Origin: JBKQVT01 sp963727245
GTDB lineage: Bacteria > Planctomycetota > Planctomycetia > Pirellulales > Thermoguttaceae
DNA length: 64,000 bases
NCBI GenBank assembly: GCA_963727245.1
Contig: CAVSFO010000018.1
Span: forward strand, 389,981 to 453,980
Direction: 5' to 3'
Every line of letters starts with the position of its first letter. Position 1 is the stretch's first letter. Below, piece by piece: positions 8,122 to 16,869 of the stretch. Both the position numbers and the translations under genes were made by a program. The notes beneath the pieces were generated by a model, which saw only the letters and a list, made by a program, of their open reading frames with translations, ran no database searches and was not told the DNA's origin.

Positions 8122-9501
8122 ATGACAAGGAATCTGCTTGCCAGCATCGTGTTGTCGGCGGCCTGCGTTGCCGGTTGTAGTGATTCCCAACCGCCGGCGA
8201 AGTCGCCGTCCCGGGCCATGGCCGCCGTAAGCCAGGCCGCTGAAAAGGCGCAGGCCGCGGCGCCGGAGGTCAGCCAGCCGCCTGTGCCGCCCCAGCCGCC
8301 GCGGGCGGAACCCGGCGCGGCCGCGGTGCAGGCCGCCACGGCGCGAATCAAGAAGCTGGGAGCCAAGATCACGCCCGACGCCGCCGGTCGCATCGTGGCC
8401 GTCAACTTGATGTTTTGCCCGGCCAACGACGACGATTTGCAGGCGATTGCGGTCCTGAGCGGCCTGCAGAAGCTGACCCTTTACGGCGCCGATATCAGCG
8501 ATGCCGGCGTGGCCCATCTGGCTGGCCTGCCGGAACTCGCGGACCTGACCCTGTACAACACCGGCATTACCGATGCCGGCGTGAAAAAGCTGATGGCCAT
8601 AAAAAGCCTGGAATCCCTCAACCTCCAGCGCAGCACGAATATCAGCGACGCGGCGATCGCCTCGCTGAAGGAGTTGCCGCGGTTGAAGTGCCTGTACATC
8701 TTGTACAACAACCTCTCCGATCAAGGGGTGGCCTCTCTCAAGGACATGACCCAACTGCGCGTGCTCGACATGCGCGGCCTGTGGTGGATGACCGACGCCG
8801 GCATGGCTTCGCTGAAAGGCCTGACCAACCTGAAAACGCTCAAGGTCCGCCACCATGCCAGCGACGCCGGGTTGCCGAGCCTCGAAGGCATGACCAGGCT
8901 GGTCACCCTGTGCGTGGAAGATTGTGCGTTTACCGACGCGGGGATGAAATCGCTCTCCGGCCTGCACGACCTGGAGGACCTTGGCCTGTTGCGCTGTACG
9001 AACGTCACGGACGCCGGCCTGGCCCAGCTCAAGGACTTGACCAGGCTGAAGCGGCTCGACCTCCGCGGCATCCCCGCCATCAACGGCGCCGGCCTGGCCC
9101 AGCTCAAAGGGGCAACCGGCCTGAAACGCCTCGACTTGAGCGAGACCGGCCTGAACGATGCCGGACTGGAGAACCTGAAGGTATTTCCCCAGCTCGAGGA
9201 ACTCGACCTCTGGCACTGCCGCATCAGCGACCAGGGTCTGAAGCGACTCGCCCGCCTCGGCAAGCTCAGGTCGCTACGACTGGCCGACAACGGCATCACC
9301 GACGCCGGGCTGGCAGCCCTGACGGCCCTGAGCGGCCTGAAATCGCTGGATCTCATGGAGAACCCCATCACCGACAAGGGATTGGAACAGCTCCAGAAGC
9401 TGGCCAAGCTGAAACATCTCGATCTCCGCCTCACCAAGGTGACTCGCCGGGGGGCAAAAAAAATCGAGGCGGCCTTGCCCAAGTGCAATGTCCTGCGCTA
9501 G
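8122..9501 (+). CDS. Leucine-rich-repeat lipoprotein
   Basis: 459 residues with a lipoprotein signal (MTRNLLASIVLSAACVAGC; lipidated Cys19) and a Pro/Ala-rich linker to about residue 70. From about residue 100 to the end there is a run of roughly 24-residue repeats with consensus ITDAGLxxLxxLxxLxxLDL, the ribonuclease-inhibitor/GALA-like LRR type. Examples are NNGITDAG- and NPITDKGLEQL-like units. Such proteins form a curved solenoid for protein binding. It is likely anchored in a membrane and exposed to the periplasm. A specific partner is not evident. No enzymatic motif was seen. Confidence 0.85.
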   Translation: MTRNLLASIVLSAACVAGCSDSQPPAKSPSRAMAAVSQAAEKAQAAAPEVSQPPVPPQPPRAEPGAAAVQAATARIKKLGAKITPDAAGRIVAVNLMFCPANDDDLQAIAVLSGLQKLTLYGADISDAGVAHLAGLPELADLTLYNTGITDAGVKKLMAIKSLESLNLQRSTNISDAAIASLKELPRLKCLYILYNNLSDQGVASLKDMTQLRVLDMRGLWWMTDAGMASLKGLTNLKTLKVRHHASDAGLPSLEGMTRLVTLCVEDCAFTDAGMKSLSGLHDLEDLGLLRCTNVTDAGLAQLKDLTRLKRLDLRGIPAINGAGLAQLKGATGLKRLDLSETGLNDAGLENLKVFPQLEELDLWHCRISDQGLKRLARLGKLRSLRLADNGITDAGLAALTALSGLKSLDLMENPITDKGLEQLQKLAKLKHLDLRLTKVTRRGAKKIEAALPKCNVLR

Positions 9502-9510
9502 CGGCGGGAT

Positions 9511-10263
9511 TCACTCGCCGCAGGCCTCGGCCAGGCGGCGGAGATAGTCCAGGGCGTCGTCGACGTTGGGTGCAGGGACGCCCCAGCGGCGGCCTTCCCG
9601 ATCGCAGCGGGCCAGCGACATCAGCTCGTCGAAATCCTCGGCCGCCTCCAGCCGCCGCCGTGCGCGGACCCCCAACGTGCCCTCGCCCAAGGCCCTGGCC
9701 TCGGCGTGATGCTCCAGCAGCCAGGCCGTCCGCGCCGTGACCAGGCCCTCCAGCGCCTCCAGCGCCGCGGCGACGTGCTCGCGCGGGTCGATGGCTTTGC
9801 CCACCTCGTGCAGCAGAGCGGCCAGCAGGAATTCCTCGTCGTAGGGGAGTTCCTCGCGGGCCAGGTCGAAGACCTGCAGGCTGTGGTAGAGCAGGTCGCC
9901 CTCGGGATGCTGCCGGCGATCCTCCCGCACCTGCTCCAACGGCAGCAAGAGCATCCGATAGGCGCAAAAGCGGTCGCTGCCGCTGGGGGCCGCCCGCGGA
10001 AACCGTCCCGGCGGCTGCCGGGGATCCTCCGGCAAGCGGCCCAAGTTCTCGCGATGGAGTTCGCGGCGGTCGGCGCGGGCCAGGGCCAGCACTTGCTCGT
10101 GGACCTCGCGCCGGCTGGGTAGGTCGGCCGGATGGATCACCTGGCCCTGGTAGACGCGCTGGGCGGCCTTCATCGTCGCCCGATAGACCTTGTTCTCGGC
10201 TTGGGCATAGAGCAGGCGTGCGGCCTCGAAGGCGACCTGGCGACGCAACTTGTCATGGGACAT
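9511..10263 (-). CDS. HD-domain protein of unknown substrate
   Basis: 250 residues. The metal-dependent phosphohydrolase core is visible at about residues 120-175: LLYHSLQVFDLAR gives the first histidine and LLAALLHEVGKA supplies the HE(D) pair with E in place of the usual D; RAWLLEHHAEA-like sequence supplies a later histidine pair. The N-terminal third (residues 1-100) is helical and charged with no recognised domain. The gene ends 9 bp from the convergent LRR gene. It could act on nucleotides or RNA ends as other small HD proteins do; no substrate can be assigned. Confidence 0.65.
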   Translation of the reverse strand: MSHDKLRRQVAFEAARLLYAQAENKVYRATMKAAQRVYQGQVIHPADLPSRREVHEQVLALARADRRELHRENLGRLPEDPRQPPGRFPRAAPSGSDRFCAYRMLLLPLEQVREDRRQHPEGDLLYHSLQVFDLAREELPYDEEFLLAALLHEVGKAIDPREHVAAALEALEGLVTARTAWLLEHHAEARALGEGTLGVRARRRLEAAEDFDELMSLARCDREGRRWGVPAPNVDDALDYLRRLAEACGE

Positions 10264-10347
10264 CTGCTGGGTGCGCCGAAATCAAGCCCGTCAACGCGGC
10301 GCAGGGCTGTTACGGGCCCGCAAGGAAATAACCTGTTCAACCGCCAA

Positions 10348-10391
10348 GGGGACAGTCCCAATTTCGTCGGACGAAAATCGGGACAGTCCCC
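10348..10391. repeat. GGGGACAGTCCC palindrome with 14-bp flanking duplication
   Basis: Same family as 3126-3169, with arms GGGGACAGTCCCAATTTCGT and a complement ending GGGACAGTCCCC. The host 14-mer GCAGGGCTGTTACG occurs at 10301-10314 and again at 10398-10411, so the element and about 30 bp sit between two copies of host sequence. Confidence 0.85.
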
Positions 10392-10478
10392 ACCTTTGCA
10401 GGGCTGTTACGTCTGTCGAGCATAGCCGATTTCGCCGCCGCCGGCCAGTGCGGGGGGACCGCCGCCCAAGTACCGACG

Positions 10479-10509
10479 AAAAAGCCCACGGGTCGCGCGA
10501 CCCGTGGGC
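10479..10509 (-). terminator. Rho-independent terminator for the gene at 10574-11824
   Basis: On the minus strand a perfect 11-bp stem (GCCCACGGGTC and its complement, loop GCGC) is followed by TTTTT. It stands 65 bp beyond the stop of the minus-strand outer-membrane protein gene. Confidence 0.8.
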
Positions 10510-10573
10510 GTCGAGGGTACACAAGCTGCTTCTGTCCGGCGCCTTACGACGTCCTAGCGGTCGCTGACCTGTA

Positions 10574-11824
10574 TTATAGTGGCGTGTCCACGAGGAAGCT
10601 GCCGTTGTTGGCCACCGGCAGATAGGGCATCCAGCAGTTGCCGGCCACGGTACGGGTGCGGGCATTGCAGCCGGGATAGAACGTCAGGCCGAAGCCGACC
10701 GAGTAAGCATCCTCGATCGAGGCCGGCAAAGCCCGGCGAGGCAGTGGGCCGCATGTAGGAACCGTTGGCGTACAGGGCCAAGCAGTTGGAAATCGGCACA
10801 ATGAACGTGGCGCCCAGCGTGTACTCGCCGAGACTGCCGTTATTCACCACGGCATACGGGCGGTCTGAAATCGAATGACTCGGTGATGTTGGCCTCGGGG
10901 TGGTGGATGGACGCGCTCGGGCATGCCGAACGACAACCAACAATTGGCTCCCGAGCAGAAGGTGTGGTGCCAGAACATGTTGATCTGGCTCATGGGGCGA
11001 TAAAGGTCCGGATCGCCGTAGTAACGACGTACTTCAGTTGCTACGAAATCGCGGAGCGTGCCCCAGACGCCGATTTCGTTGCAGGCGTTGAGGCAGTAGC
11101 CGATCTGGCCGCGCCACTGGCCAAGGGTGGGGCTTTGGGCCAGAATGCCGTAGTCGTTGTTGATCATCCAGTCATGGGCGATGCCGACGTTGAAACGCGA
11201 GAGTGAAATGTTGCCGTCGAACGCCTGGCGGAAAAGGCCGACCGTGAAGAAGGTCTGCTGCTGTCACGTCGGAGTCGTTCCGGTGCCTTGCCGGAAATTA
11301 AGCCGACCGTCGAGGTCGGCGGCGGCATAGCTGACGCCGTCTGCCCGCCGATGCCGTATTCGCGCAAGACCGGGAATCGGAACGCCGACGTTGCCGCTGA
11401 CAACCGGTCCGGCGTTGTTCTGGAGATAGCCGTCGACGATACCGCGCCAGCATTGCACGCCCGTAACACCTCGATGCCGACGCCCGGGCACTGGTCGCAA
11501 TCGGCCTTGCAGCAACCGCAGCGCCGCAGCCGCAGCCACAATCACCGCCACAGCCGGCGTTGCACGGACAGCAAGCTTCGCCGCCGAGAACGCCAATCAC
11601 TGGCGGCGGCACGGCGCCAGCGGGCGTCATCGCCCCGGCCGGCGGCACGGCGCGGCGGGCGGCTCGGCCACAAACGGAGTGCCGTCGGTGGCGACGACCG
11701 AGGCTGAAGTGTTGCTGTCGGGTGCCCGCCGACGGAAGGCGAACCGTTTCTCCCATCGCCGAGTTCACACAGAGCGCGGCCACCAGGCCGAGCAGTCCTG
11801 CCACTTTTGGCACGTGTTTTTCAT
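10574..11824 (-). pseudogene. Outer-membrane protein gene broken by several frameshifts
   Basis: The protein can be followed through all three minus-strand frames: a signal peptide (VAGLLGLVAALCVNSAMGET), a Cys-rich segment (CCPCNAGCGGDCGCGCG), a GYLQNNAGPVVSGNVGVPIP region, then NNDYGILAQSPTLGQWRGQI and RYYGDPDLYRPMSQINMFWH, and the end DAYSVGFGLTFYPGCNARTR near 10600-10680. This is the pattern of planctomycete outer-membrane beta-barrel proteins that follow a Cys-rich N-terminal region. At least four frame changes are needed. A proper terminator follows, which argues that the gene was recently functional or that the sequence contains indel errors. No function is assigned. Confidence 0.65.
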
Positions 11825-11861
11825 GAGCCTTTCTCCCCTAGATTGGTTCTTAGCCGGATGA

Positions 11862-12602
11862 ACGCGATATTCCGGCCGTATGCTTTGTATCGGTTGTAGG
11901 GGATATCACGGCAAGAAAACCTTCTCGGCTCCATAACGGTTGCGTATCCTTCCCAAAATGCCGAGAAGAAACGGCCTATCCACGCCGTGGATGGGGAACC
12001 ACGCCGTGGGTGGTAGCTAGAGCACGGAATCGTTGAAGGGTAGCGAAGCATGGTCGGCTAGCCGCCCCGCCCGACCGCTGAGTGAGCGGCGAGCCCTGGG
12101 GGACTGTCCCAGTTCGTGGGGCTCATGGGCCTCTCCCCTATGAAGTCCCCGTATTCTTCCCCCGGTCCCTGACCCCTGGTATCGTGGCCAGCCCCGACTC
12201 CTGGCAGAAGAGCACGCGGCCGCGGCCGCGACGGACTCGGACGGGCAGGACGAAGGCCAGGCTCGGGCCCCAGGGCTCGTGCGGTTTGCGGAAGTACCTC
12301 CCCGCCACGTGTTTCTCGGCCGCTGGCATCGGGGCAGTCCTGGGCCCGCACCAGCAACCAATCCACTTGCAGCGTCTCCGCCGCGTCGATGACCTTGACT
12401 CCACGGGACCTCACCATCGCCCTCCTTCCGTTTGGGGTTGCCATGCTGGGGGCACGCTGCAATGGTGTGCTGTCTGCCAGGTCGCAGGGAGCACGTTGCG
12501 TGCCGGCTGCGACTGCGCGGCGCAAGTCATTGGGAAATCGCCGCTTGCGGCCTGCCGGCCCCGGCGCCGCGTTGCAAAATTTCGACACTCGGAGGCCCAC
12601 CT
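11862..12602. other. Gap with a possible broken minus-strand ORF
   Basis: No intact gene. From about 12420 down to 12138 the minus strand may encode a short protein in two frames: MVRSRGVKVIDAAETLQVDW continuing as AGRYFRKPHEPWGPSLAFVL with one frame change near 12310. I do not recognise it. The remainder includes part of the upstream region of the broken outer-membrane gene (no clear promoter) and a GGGGGACTGTCCCAG half-palindrome near 12101. Confidence 0.3.
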
Positions 12603-12820
12603 GGGCAACGCCCCGTCGCCTCGCCGCAACACGGCGTCGTAGCGCAAGGGGGACAGTCCCATTTTCGCGGGTGGCCCCGATAGCTCTGCTATCGGGGTGC
12701 CGAAGGCACAAGAGGCGTCCGCGGCGAATCGAAGCTCCTCCTGCGGCTTCGCCGCCCCGATAGCGTAGCTATCGGGGCCACCCGCGGGCAACGCCCCGTC
12801 GCCTCGCCGCAACACGGCGT
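12603..12820. repeat. Composite palindrome between exact 35-bp direct repeats
   Basis: Two identical 35-bp copies (GGGCAACGCCCCGTCGCC... ending ACACGGCGT) lie at 12603-12637 and 12786-12820. Between them are half of the GGGGACAGTCCC element (12647-12668) and an inverted repeat of the CCCCGATAGC family (12669-12783; arms GGTGGCCCCGATAGCTCTGC and a complement ending in TATCGGGGCCACC). The second host copy leads directly into the tsaE 3' end. This is the clearest example in the window of an element sitting inside a duplicated host segment. Confidence 0.85.
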
Positions 12821-12833
12821 GGGTGGCCCGGAT

Positions 12834-13307
12834 TCAGCCCAGCCGGGCCGCTAAGGCGTCGATCACGGCGGTATAGCGACCGCCCACGGCCGCAATCAGA
12901 AACCGCCGCGACTGCGGACCGGTCACCGTGATGTCGATTTCCAGCCGCTCGGCTGGCAAAGCGGCCCGCACGCGGTCGGCCCATTCGATCAGCACCAGCC
13001 CCGGGCCCTCGAAATACTCCTCGGGACCGAGCTGACGGAATTCGTCTTCGCTGCGCAATCGGTAGGCGTCCATGTGATAAATGGGCCGGCGGCCGCCGTA
13101 CTCCTGGATGAGCACGAACGTGGGGCTCACCACGCTGCGGCGATCGACGCCGTCGGCCTCGGCAATCGCCTGGACCAGCCGCGTCTTGCCCGCCCCCAGC
13201 GTGCCGCACAGGGCGACCGTCGCGCTGGCGGGCAGGGCCTCGGCCAGCGCGGCGCCCAGCGTGGCGGTGGCGGCTTCGTCATCGGCCTCGTAAGTAAAAC
13301 GTTCCAT
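12834..13307 (-). CDS. tsaE: tRNA threonylcarbamoyladenosine biosynthesis ATPase TsaE
   Basis: 157 residues from the ATG at 13307. The P-loop ALCGTLGAGKTRLVQ (about residues 32-46) and SPTFVLIQEYGGRRPIYHMD are the TsaE signatures; VLIEWADRVRAALP matches the family C-terminal motif LIEWxERx. TsaE works with TsaB and TsaD to load threonylcarbamoyl onto A37 of ANN-decoding tRNAs. It lies just downstream of thiL on the same strand. A palindrome and a 44-bp duplication have been inserted precisely at the junction, copying the first codons of tsaE and the last codons of thiL while leaving both genes intact. Confidence 0.92.
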   Translation of the reverse strand: MERFTYEADDEAATATLGAALAEALPASATVALCGTLGAGKTRLVQAIAEADGVDRRSVVSPTFVLIQEYGGRRPIYHMDAYRLRSEDEFRQLGPEEYFEGPGLVLIEWADRVRAALPAERLEIDITVTGPQSRRFLIAAVGGRYTAVIDALAARLG

Positions 13308-13446
13308 TGCTTGCAGATCAATCGAAGCGGGTAGGTCAGGCACCCCGTGCCTGACGGCCCTCGGGCGCACGCGTGTCAGGCACGGAGTGCCTGACCTACA
13401 TTCTCGTAAGTAAAACGTCCCATTGTTTGCAGATCAGTCGAAGCGG
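13287..13446. repeat. GTCAGGCAC palindrome between 44-bp direct repeats at the thiL/tsaE junction
   Basis: The inverted repeat at 13331-13400 has arms GTAGGTCAGGCACCCCGTGC and a complement ending in GTGCCTGACCTAC. It is bracketed by two 44-bp host copies at 13287-13330 and 13403-13446 that differ at three positions (both start CTCGTAAGTAAAACGT). The copies span the tsaE start and the thiL stop, so the ancestral genes were about 20 bp apart. Confidence 0.9.
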
Positions 13447-14366
13447 TGCTGCCAGCCGCGCGTCGCCAGCGGGGTCGGCGGGCCGCCGCCGACCGCTTGC
13501 CAAAGGCCCGGCTCGGCGATGAACTGCCCGATGCAACTCAGGGGCGTCTCCAGCGGTTGCTCGTCGAGCATGCGCCGGGCTTCATCCGGCGGCACGGCCA
13601 GGATCAACTCGAAATCCTCACCGTCGCCCAAGGCGTGCTCCAGCGGCGTGATGCCGTCGCTCCCCGCGGCGGCCACTTGCCGGGCGGCCTCGCTCACCGG
13701 CACGGCGTCGAGCCGGACCAGCGCCCCGCAACCGCTCTCGTTCGCCACGTGCGACAAATCGACAGCCAGACCGTCGCTGGCGTCGATGCCGGCGTGCAAC
13801 TGGTAGCGATCATTCAGCAACAGCGCCTCGACCACCCGGGGCTCGAAATCGAAGTGGTGCCCGAGGATGCTGCCGCCGAACTCTCCGCTGACGAGGATGA
13901 GGTCGCCGGGCCGGGCCCCGCGGCGGCACAGCGGCCCGCGGCCGGTCACCTGGCCGAAGAGCGTGATGCTCAGGGCCAGCGGTCCGTCCCAGGTGTTGAC
14001 GTCGCCGCCGGCGATGGCCACGTCGTAGCGCTCGGCCAGCGGCAGCAGGCCCTCGACCAGTTCCATGGCCAACTGCATCCCGCCATGCCGCGGCAGGACC
14101 ACGGCGATCACCGCGGCCAGCGGCCGGCTCGCCATGGCCGCCAGATCGCTCAAGTTGACCGCCAGGGCCTTGCGGCCGATGCGGCGCGGATCGTCCCGCG
14201 AAAGCTCGAAATCGACGTGGTCGGTGAGCATGTCCACGGTGACCGTGCACTCCTCGATCCCCGCCATGCGCAGCACGGCCGCATCGTCGCCGGGGCCCAG
14301 CCGCAACAGCGGATGGGGCGGCAAGCGCTTACGGAGCCAGGCAATCAGTTCAGCTTCCATGGGCAT
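13434..14366 (-). CDS. thiL: Thiamine-monophosphate kinase
   Basis: 310 residues from the ATG at 14366 (a second ATG two codons later is equally possible). GPGDDAAVL (about residues 24-32) is the ThiL metal/ATP motif; RIGRKALAVNLSDLAAMAS and AIAGGDVNTWDGPLALSITL follow as in the family, and HAGIDASDGLAVDLSHVANE and HALGDGEDFELIL complete the active site. It phosphorylates thiamine monophosphate to the pyrophosphate cofactor in the cytoplasm. The last four codons lie in a duplicated 44-bp segment shared with the tsaE start. Confidence 0.93.
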   Translation of the reverse strand: MPMEAELIAWLRKRLPPHPLLRLGPGDDAAVLRMAGIEECTVTVDMLTDHVDFELSRDDPRRIGRKALAVNLSDLAAMASRPLAAVIAVVLPRHGGMQLAMELVEGLLPLAERYDVAIAGGDVNTWDGPLALSITLFGQVTGRGPLCRRGARPGDLILVSGEFGGSILGHHFDFEPRVVEALLLNDRYQLHAGIDASDGLAVDLSHVANESGCGALVRLDAVPVSEAARQVAAAGSDGITPLEHALGDGEDFELILAVPPDEARRMLDEQPLETPLSCIGQFIAEPGLWQAVGGGPPTPLATRGWQHRFD

Positions 14367-14412
14367 AAGCCGTAGTATCGGCCCTGGACCGCCGCGGGGC
14401 AATCCCTCCGGC

Positions 14413-14629
14413 GATGGAGCCCCAGGGCGAGGCGCGGGGTTGGCCCCTTGGCTCGCCCGGGGTGGCCCCGATAGCTTCCCGGGTGGCCCCGATAGCTTCC
14501 CGGGGTGGCCCCGATAGCTTCGCTATCGGGGCGGCGCAGCCGCAAGAGGAGTTTTCTCGCGCCGCGAAAGCCTCTTGTGCCTCCGGCACCCCGATAGCAG
14601 AGCTATCGGGGCCACCCTTGATGGAGCCC
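14413..14629. repeat. CCCCGATAGC-family repeat array
   Basis: Three tandem copies of GGGTGGCCCCGATAGCTTCC start at about 14459, leading into an inverted repeat with arms GGTGGCCCCGATAGCTTCGC and a complement ending GCTATCGGGGCCACCC. The family also occurs at 12669-12783. A short host match GATGGAGCCC lies on both sides (14413-14422 and 14620-14629), a possible weaker case of flanking duplication. Confidence 0.75.
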
Positions 14630-14640
14630 GGGGCCTCGCG

Positions 14641-16017
14641 CTATTCCTGCCGCGTCGTCTTCGTGCCCACCGCCATGTAGCCGTAGAGCGTGTCGCTGCC
14701 GCGAAGGATAAAGAACTTCACCGGGCTGAGCGCGGCGAAGTCGGGCAGCTTGAGAATGTAGGCGACGTTCTCCAGCGAGACGGTTTCCCACTTGTGCATC
14801 CCCACCAGCACGTCGCCGGGCCGGATGCCCTGGGTCGCCGCCGGGCTGTTGGGCCGAACGTCGGCTACCATCAGGCCGCCGTTGTAGCGGCTCTGATACT
14901 TCTGGCGGAAGTCGGCCGCCGGAATCGCCTTCAGCTCCAGCCCCAACACCTCCCAGGCCAGATTCGCCGCCAGCTTGGGCGTCTCGGGCATCTCGGCCAG
15001 CGTGAGGCTCAGCGTCAGCCGGTCCCCCTTGCGGAGGACGGTCATGGCGACCTTATCGCCGGCCTTGCGATCGAGCATGGCGCGCTGGAAGTCCAGGGCC
15101 CGCTTGACCTCCGTGTCCTCGATGGCGGTGACGACGTCGCCGGCTTGCAGTCCGGCGGCGGCGGCCGGACTCTTCTTCTCGACCGTGGCGAGGCTCACGC
15201 CCGGCTGCGATGCCGAGGCGTCGGCCGCCGGCACCGCGCCGTGCCAGGCCTTGCCCCCCGACGCCGAGCCCAGCAGCACGGCGGCCACGTTCATCGCCTT
15301 ATCGACGGGAATGGCGAAGCCGATCCCCTGGGCCCCGGCCCGCACCGCTACGTTGATGCCGATCATCTCGCCGTCGATGTTCAGCAGCGGGCCGCCGGAG
15401 TTCCCCGGGTTGATGCTGGCGTCGGTCTGGATCAGGTCGTCGTAGAACTGGGCATCGCTGACCTGGACCGCGCGGTGCAGGGCGCTGATGATGCCGCGCG
15501 TGACCGTATTCTCGTAGCCGTAGGCATTGCCCACGGCGATCACCGATTCGCCCGCCATGAGGTCGGACGATGTGCCCACGGCCATCACCGTCAGCTTGCC
15601 GGAAGAATTGACCTTGATGACGGCCAGATCGGTCTCCAGATCGCGGGCGACCAGCGTGGCGACCAGGTGGGTTTCGTCCGCCAGGGTCACCTGGATCTCC
15701 TTCACGCCGTCGACCACGTGATAGTTGGTGAGAATGTAACCGCGGGGATCGATGACTACGCCCGTCCCCATGCCGTTGACTCGATGGGCGGTCTCGCCGC
15801 CGGCGGCCGGAAGTCCGCTGGGGCCCACCGACTTCTCGCCGCGGATGTTCACCACCGAGGGCCGGGCCTTCTGCACCGCCTTGACAATCGGCGATTGCCG
15901 CAACTCGGACGCCGCGGCCAGGGTCGAACAAAATGCCAGCCAGAGGGCCAACAAGAAGGCCCCCAACGGCGCTATTCCGCCGCGAGGCTCGGGAGGTTGC
16001 GCCAGTGGATCAAGCAT
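14641..16017 (-). CDS. HtrA/DegP-like serine protease with two PDZ domains
   Basis: 458 residues with an N-terminal hydrophobic segment (about 15-36) acting as signal or membrane anchor. The trypsin-like triad is complete: H100 in ILTNYHVVDG, D130 in LETDLAVIK and S207 in NPGNSGGPLL. Two PDZ domains follow (about 245-340 and 355-450), with the carboxylate-loop-like GLQAGDVVTAIEDTEV and GIRPGDVLVGMHKWETV. Such proteases degrade or fold damaged envelope proteins in the periplasm. The gene is on the minus strand downstream of a Cys-rich lipoprotein gene. An insertion after the triad histidine is not seen; length is standard. Confidence 0.92.
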   Translation of the reverse strand: MLDPLAQPPEPRGGIAPLGAFLLALWLAFCSTLAAASELRQSPIVKAVQKARPSVVNIRGEKSVGPSGLPAAGGETAHRVNGMGTGVVIDPRGYILTNYHVVDGVKEIQVTLADETHLVATLVARDLETDLAVIKVNSSGKLTVMAVGTSSDLMAGESVIAVGNAYGYENTVTRGIISALHRAVQVSDAQFYDDLIQTDASINPGNSGGPLLNIDGEMIGINVAVRAGAQGIGFAIPVDKAMNVAAVLLGSASGGKAWHGAVPAADASASQPGVSLATVEKKSPAAAAGLQAGDVVTAIEDTEVKRALDFQRAMLDRKAGDKVAMTVLRKGDRLTLSLTLAEMPETPKLAANLAWEVLGLELKAIPAADFRQKYQSRYNGGLMVADVRPNSPAATQGIRPGDVLVGMHKWETVSLENVAYILKLPDFAALSPVKFFILRGSDTLYGYMAVGTKTTRQE

Positions 16018-16127
16018 GGGAAGCCTATCGCTGGTGGTTGGCAGAGGACAGTTGGTAAATCGGACCGCTACAAGCAGTGCCTTGATTACCAGCAGTACCA
16101 GCGTAATATACCCCCCAGCTTATCAGA

Positions 16128-16742
16128 CTACCGCAGAATCCGCTCATCGCTGGCGGAGGCGTCTGATATCGGCTCGATCCTAGGATCGTCGAGCCGCTTG
16201 GCCGTGGGGGGAGCAACCGGCGAGAATAGCCAACTGGAAGCGTTTGGCGAGACCAGGCTGAGTTGGTCGGCGGAACTATCCTTCCCCTTGGTGCTCGGCA
16301 ACGCCGGCGAGGGCGGCGGAACCAGCTCGGGGCCACTGCCGGGCGAAGAACGCTGGGGCGACGAGGGGCCACTGGCCGGCGCCCGGATCGCATTGCCGCC
16401 GGGCGATCCCGGCTGGTTTTGGGCCGCCAGCGGCGGGTCGCACCGCGGGCCGAACACCGGTTGTGTGGGCACCGGATGGAACCGCGGATGGTTGTAATAG
16501 CCGTCAGGACAGGCCGGACAGGCCTTGGCCTCGGCCCCGGCCGCGGGCGTCGCACAGATCGGCCGTCCACAAACAGGGCAAACCCGCTGGCCGTCTGGCG
16601 TCTGGGGGCACTCTGGCCCGTCAGGCCAGCGAGTGCACAGCCGCGTCGCCAGTCCGCCTGGCTGACAGCAACCCGACAGGGCCAAGAAAACGAGCCCGCC
16701 GGCTGCCGTGAGTCGAATCCGCTTTGCAGGCCACCCGTTCAC
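16128..16742 (-). CDS. Proline-rich lipoprotein of unknown function with CxxC motifs
   Basis: 204 residues. The signal peptide ends in the lipobox LALSGC (Cys25). Three cysteine pairs follow in residues 26-80: CCQPGG, RVCPVCGRPIC and KACPACPDGYYNH, which suggest a small metal-binding or disulfide-rich zinc-ribbon-like segment. From residue 90 the sequence is Pro/Ser/Gly-rich and probably unstructured. I do not recognise a family. It is upstream of and co-oriented with the HtrA-like gene, 110 bp away, and may be exported to the same compartment. Confidence 0.6.
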   Translation of the reverse strand: MNGWPAKRIRLTAAGGLVFLALSGCCQPGGLATRLCTRWPDGPECPQTPDGQRVCPVCGRPICATPAAGAEAKACPACPDGYYNHPRFHPVPTQPVFGPRCDPPLAAQNQPGSPGGNAIRAPASGPSSPQRSSPGSGPELVPPPSPALPSTKGKDSSADQLSLVSPNASSWLFSPVAPPTAKRLDDPRIEPISDASASDERILR

Positions 16743-16869
16743 TGCATATTACCTACATTGAAAATGACGCCCGCCTGGGGCGAATCACTTCGTAGAGAAT
16801 CGGCAGCGGGCCGGTAGAATTTTAGGAATAATCGGCAAAGTCGGCCTATTTTTCCCAAAACCGACTGCA

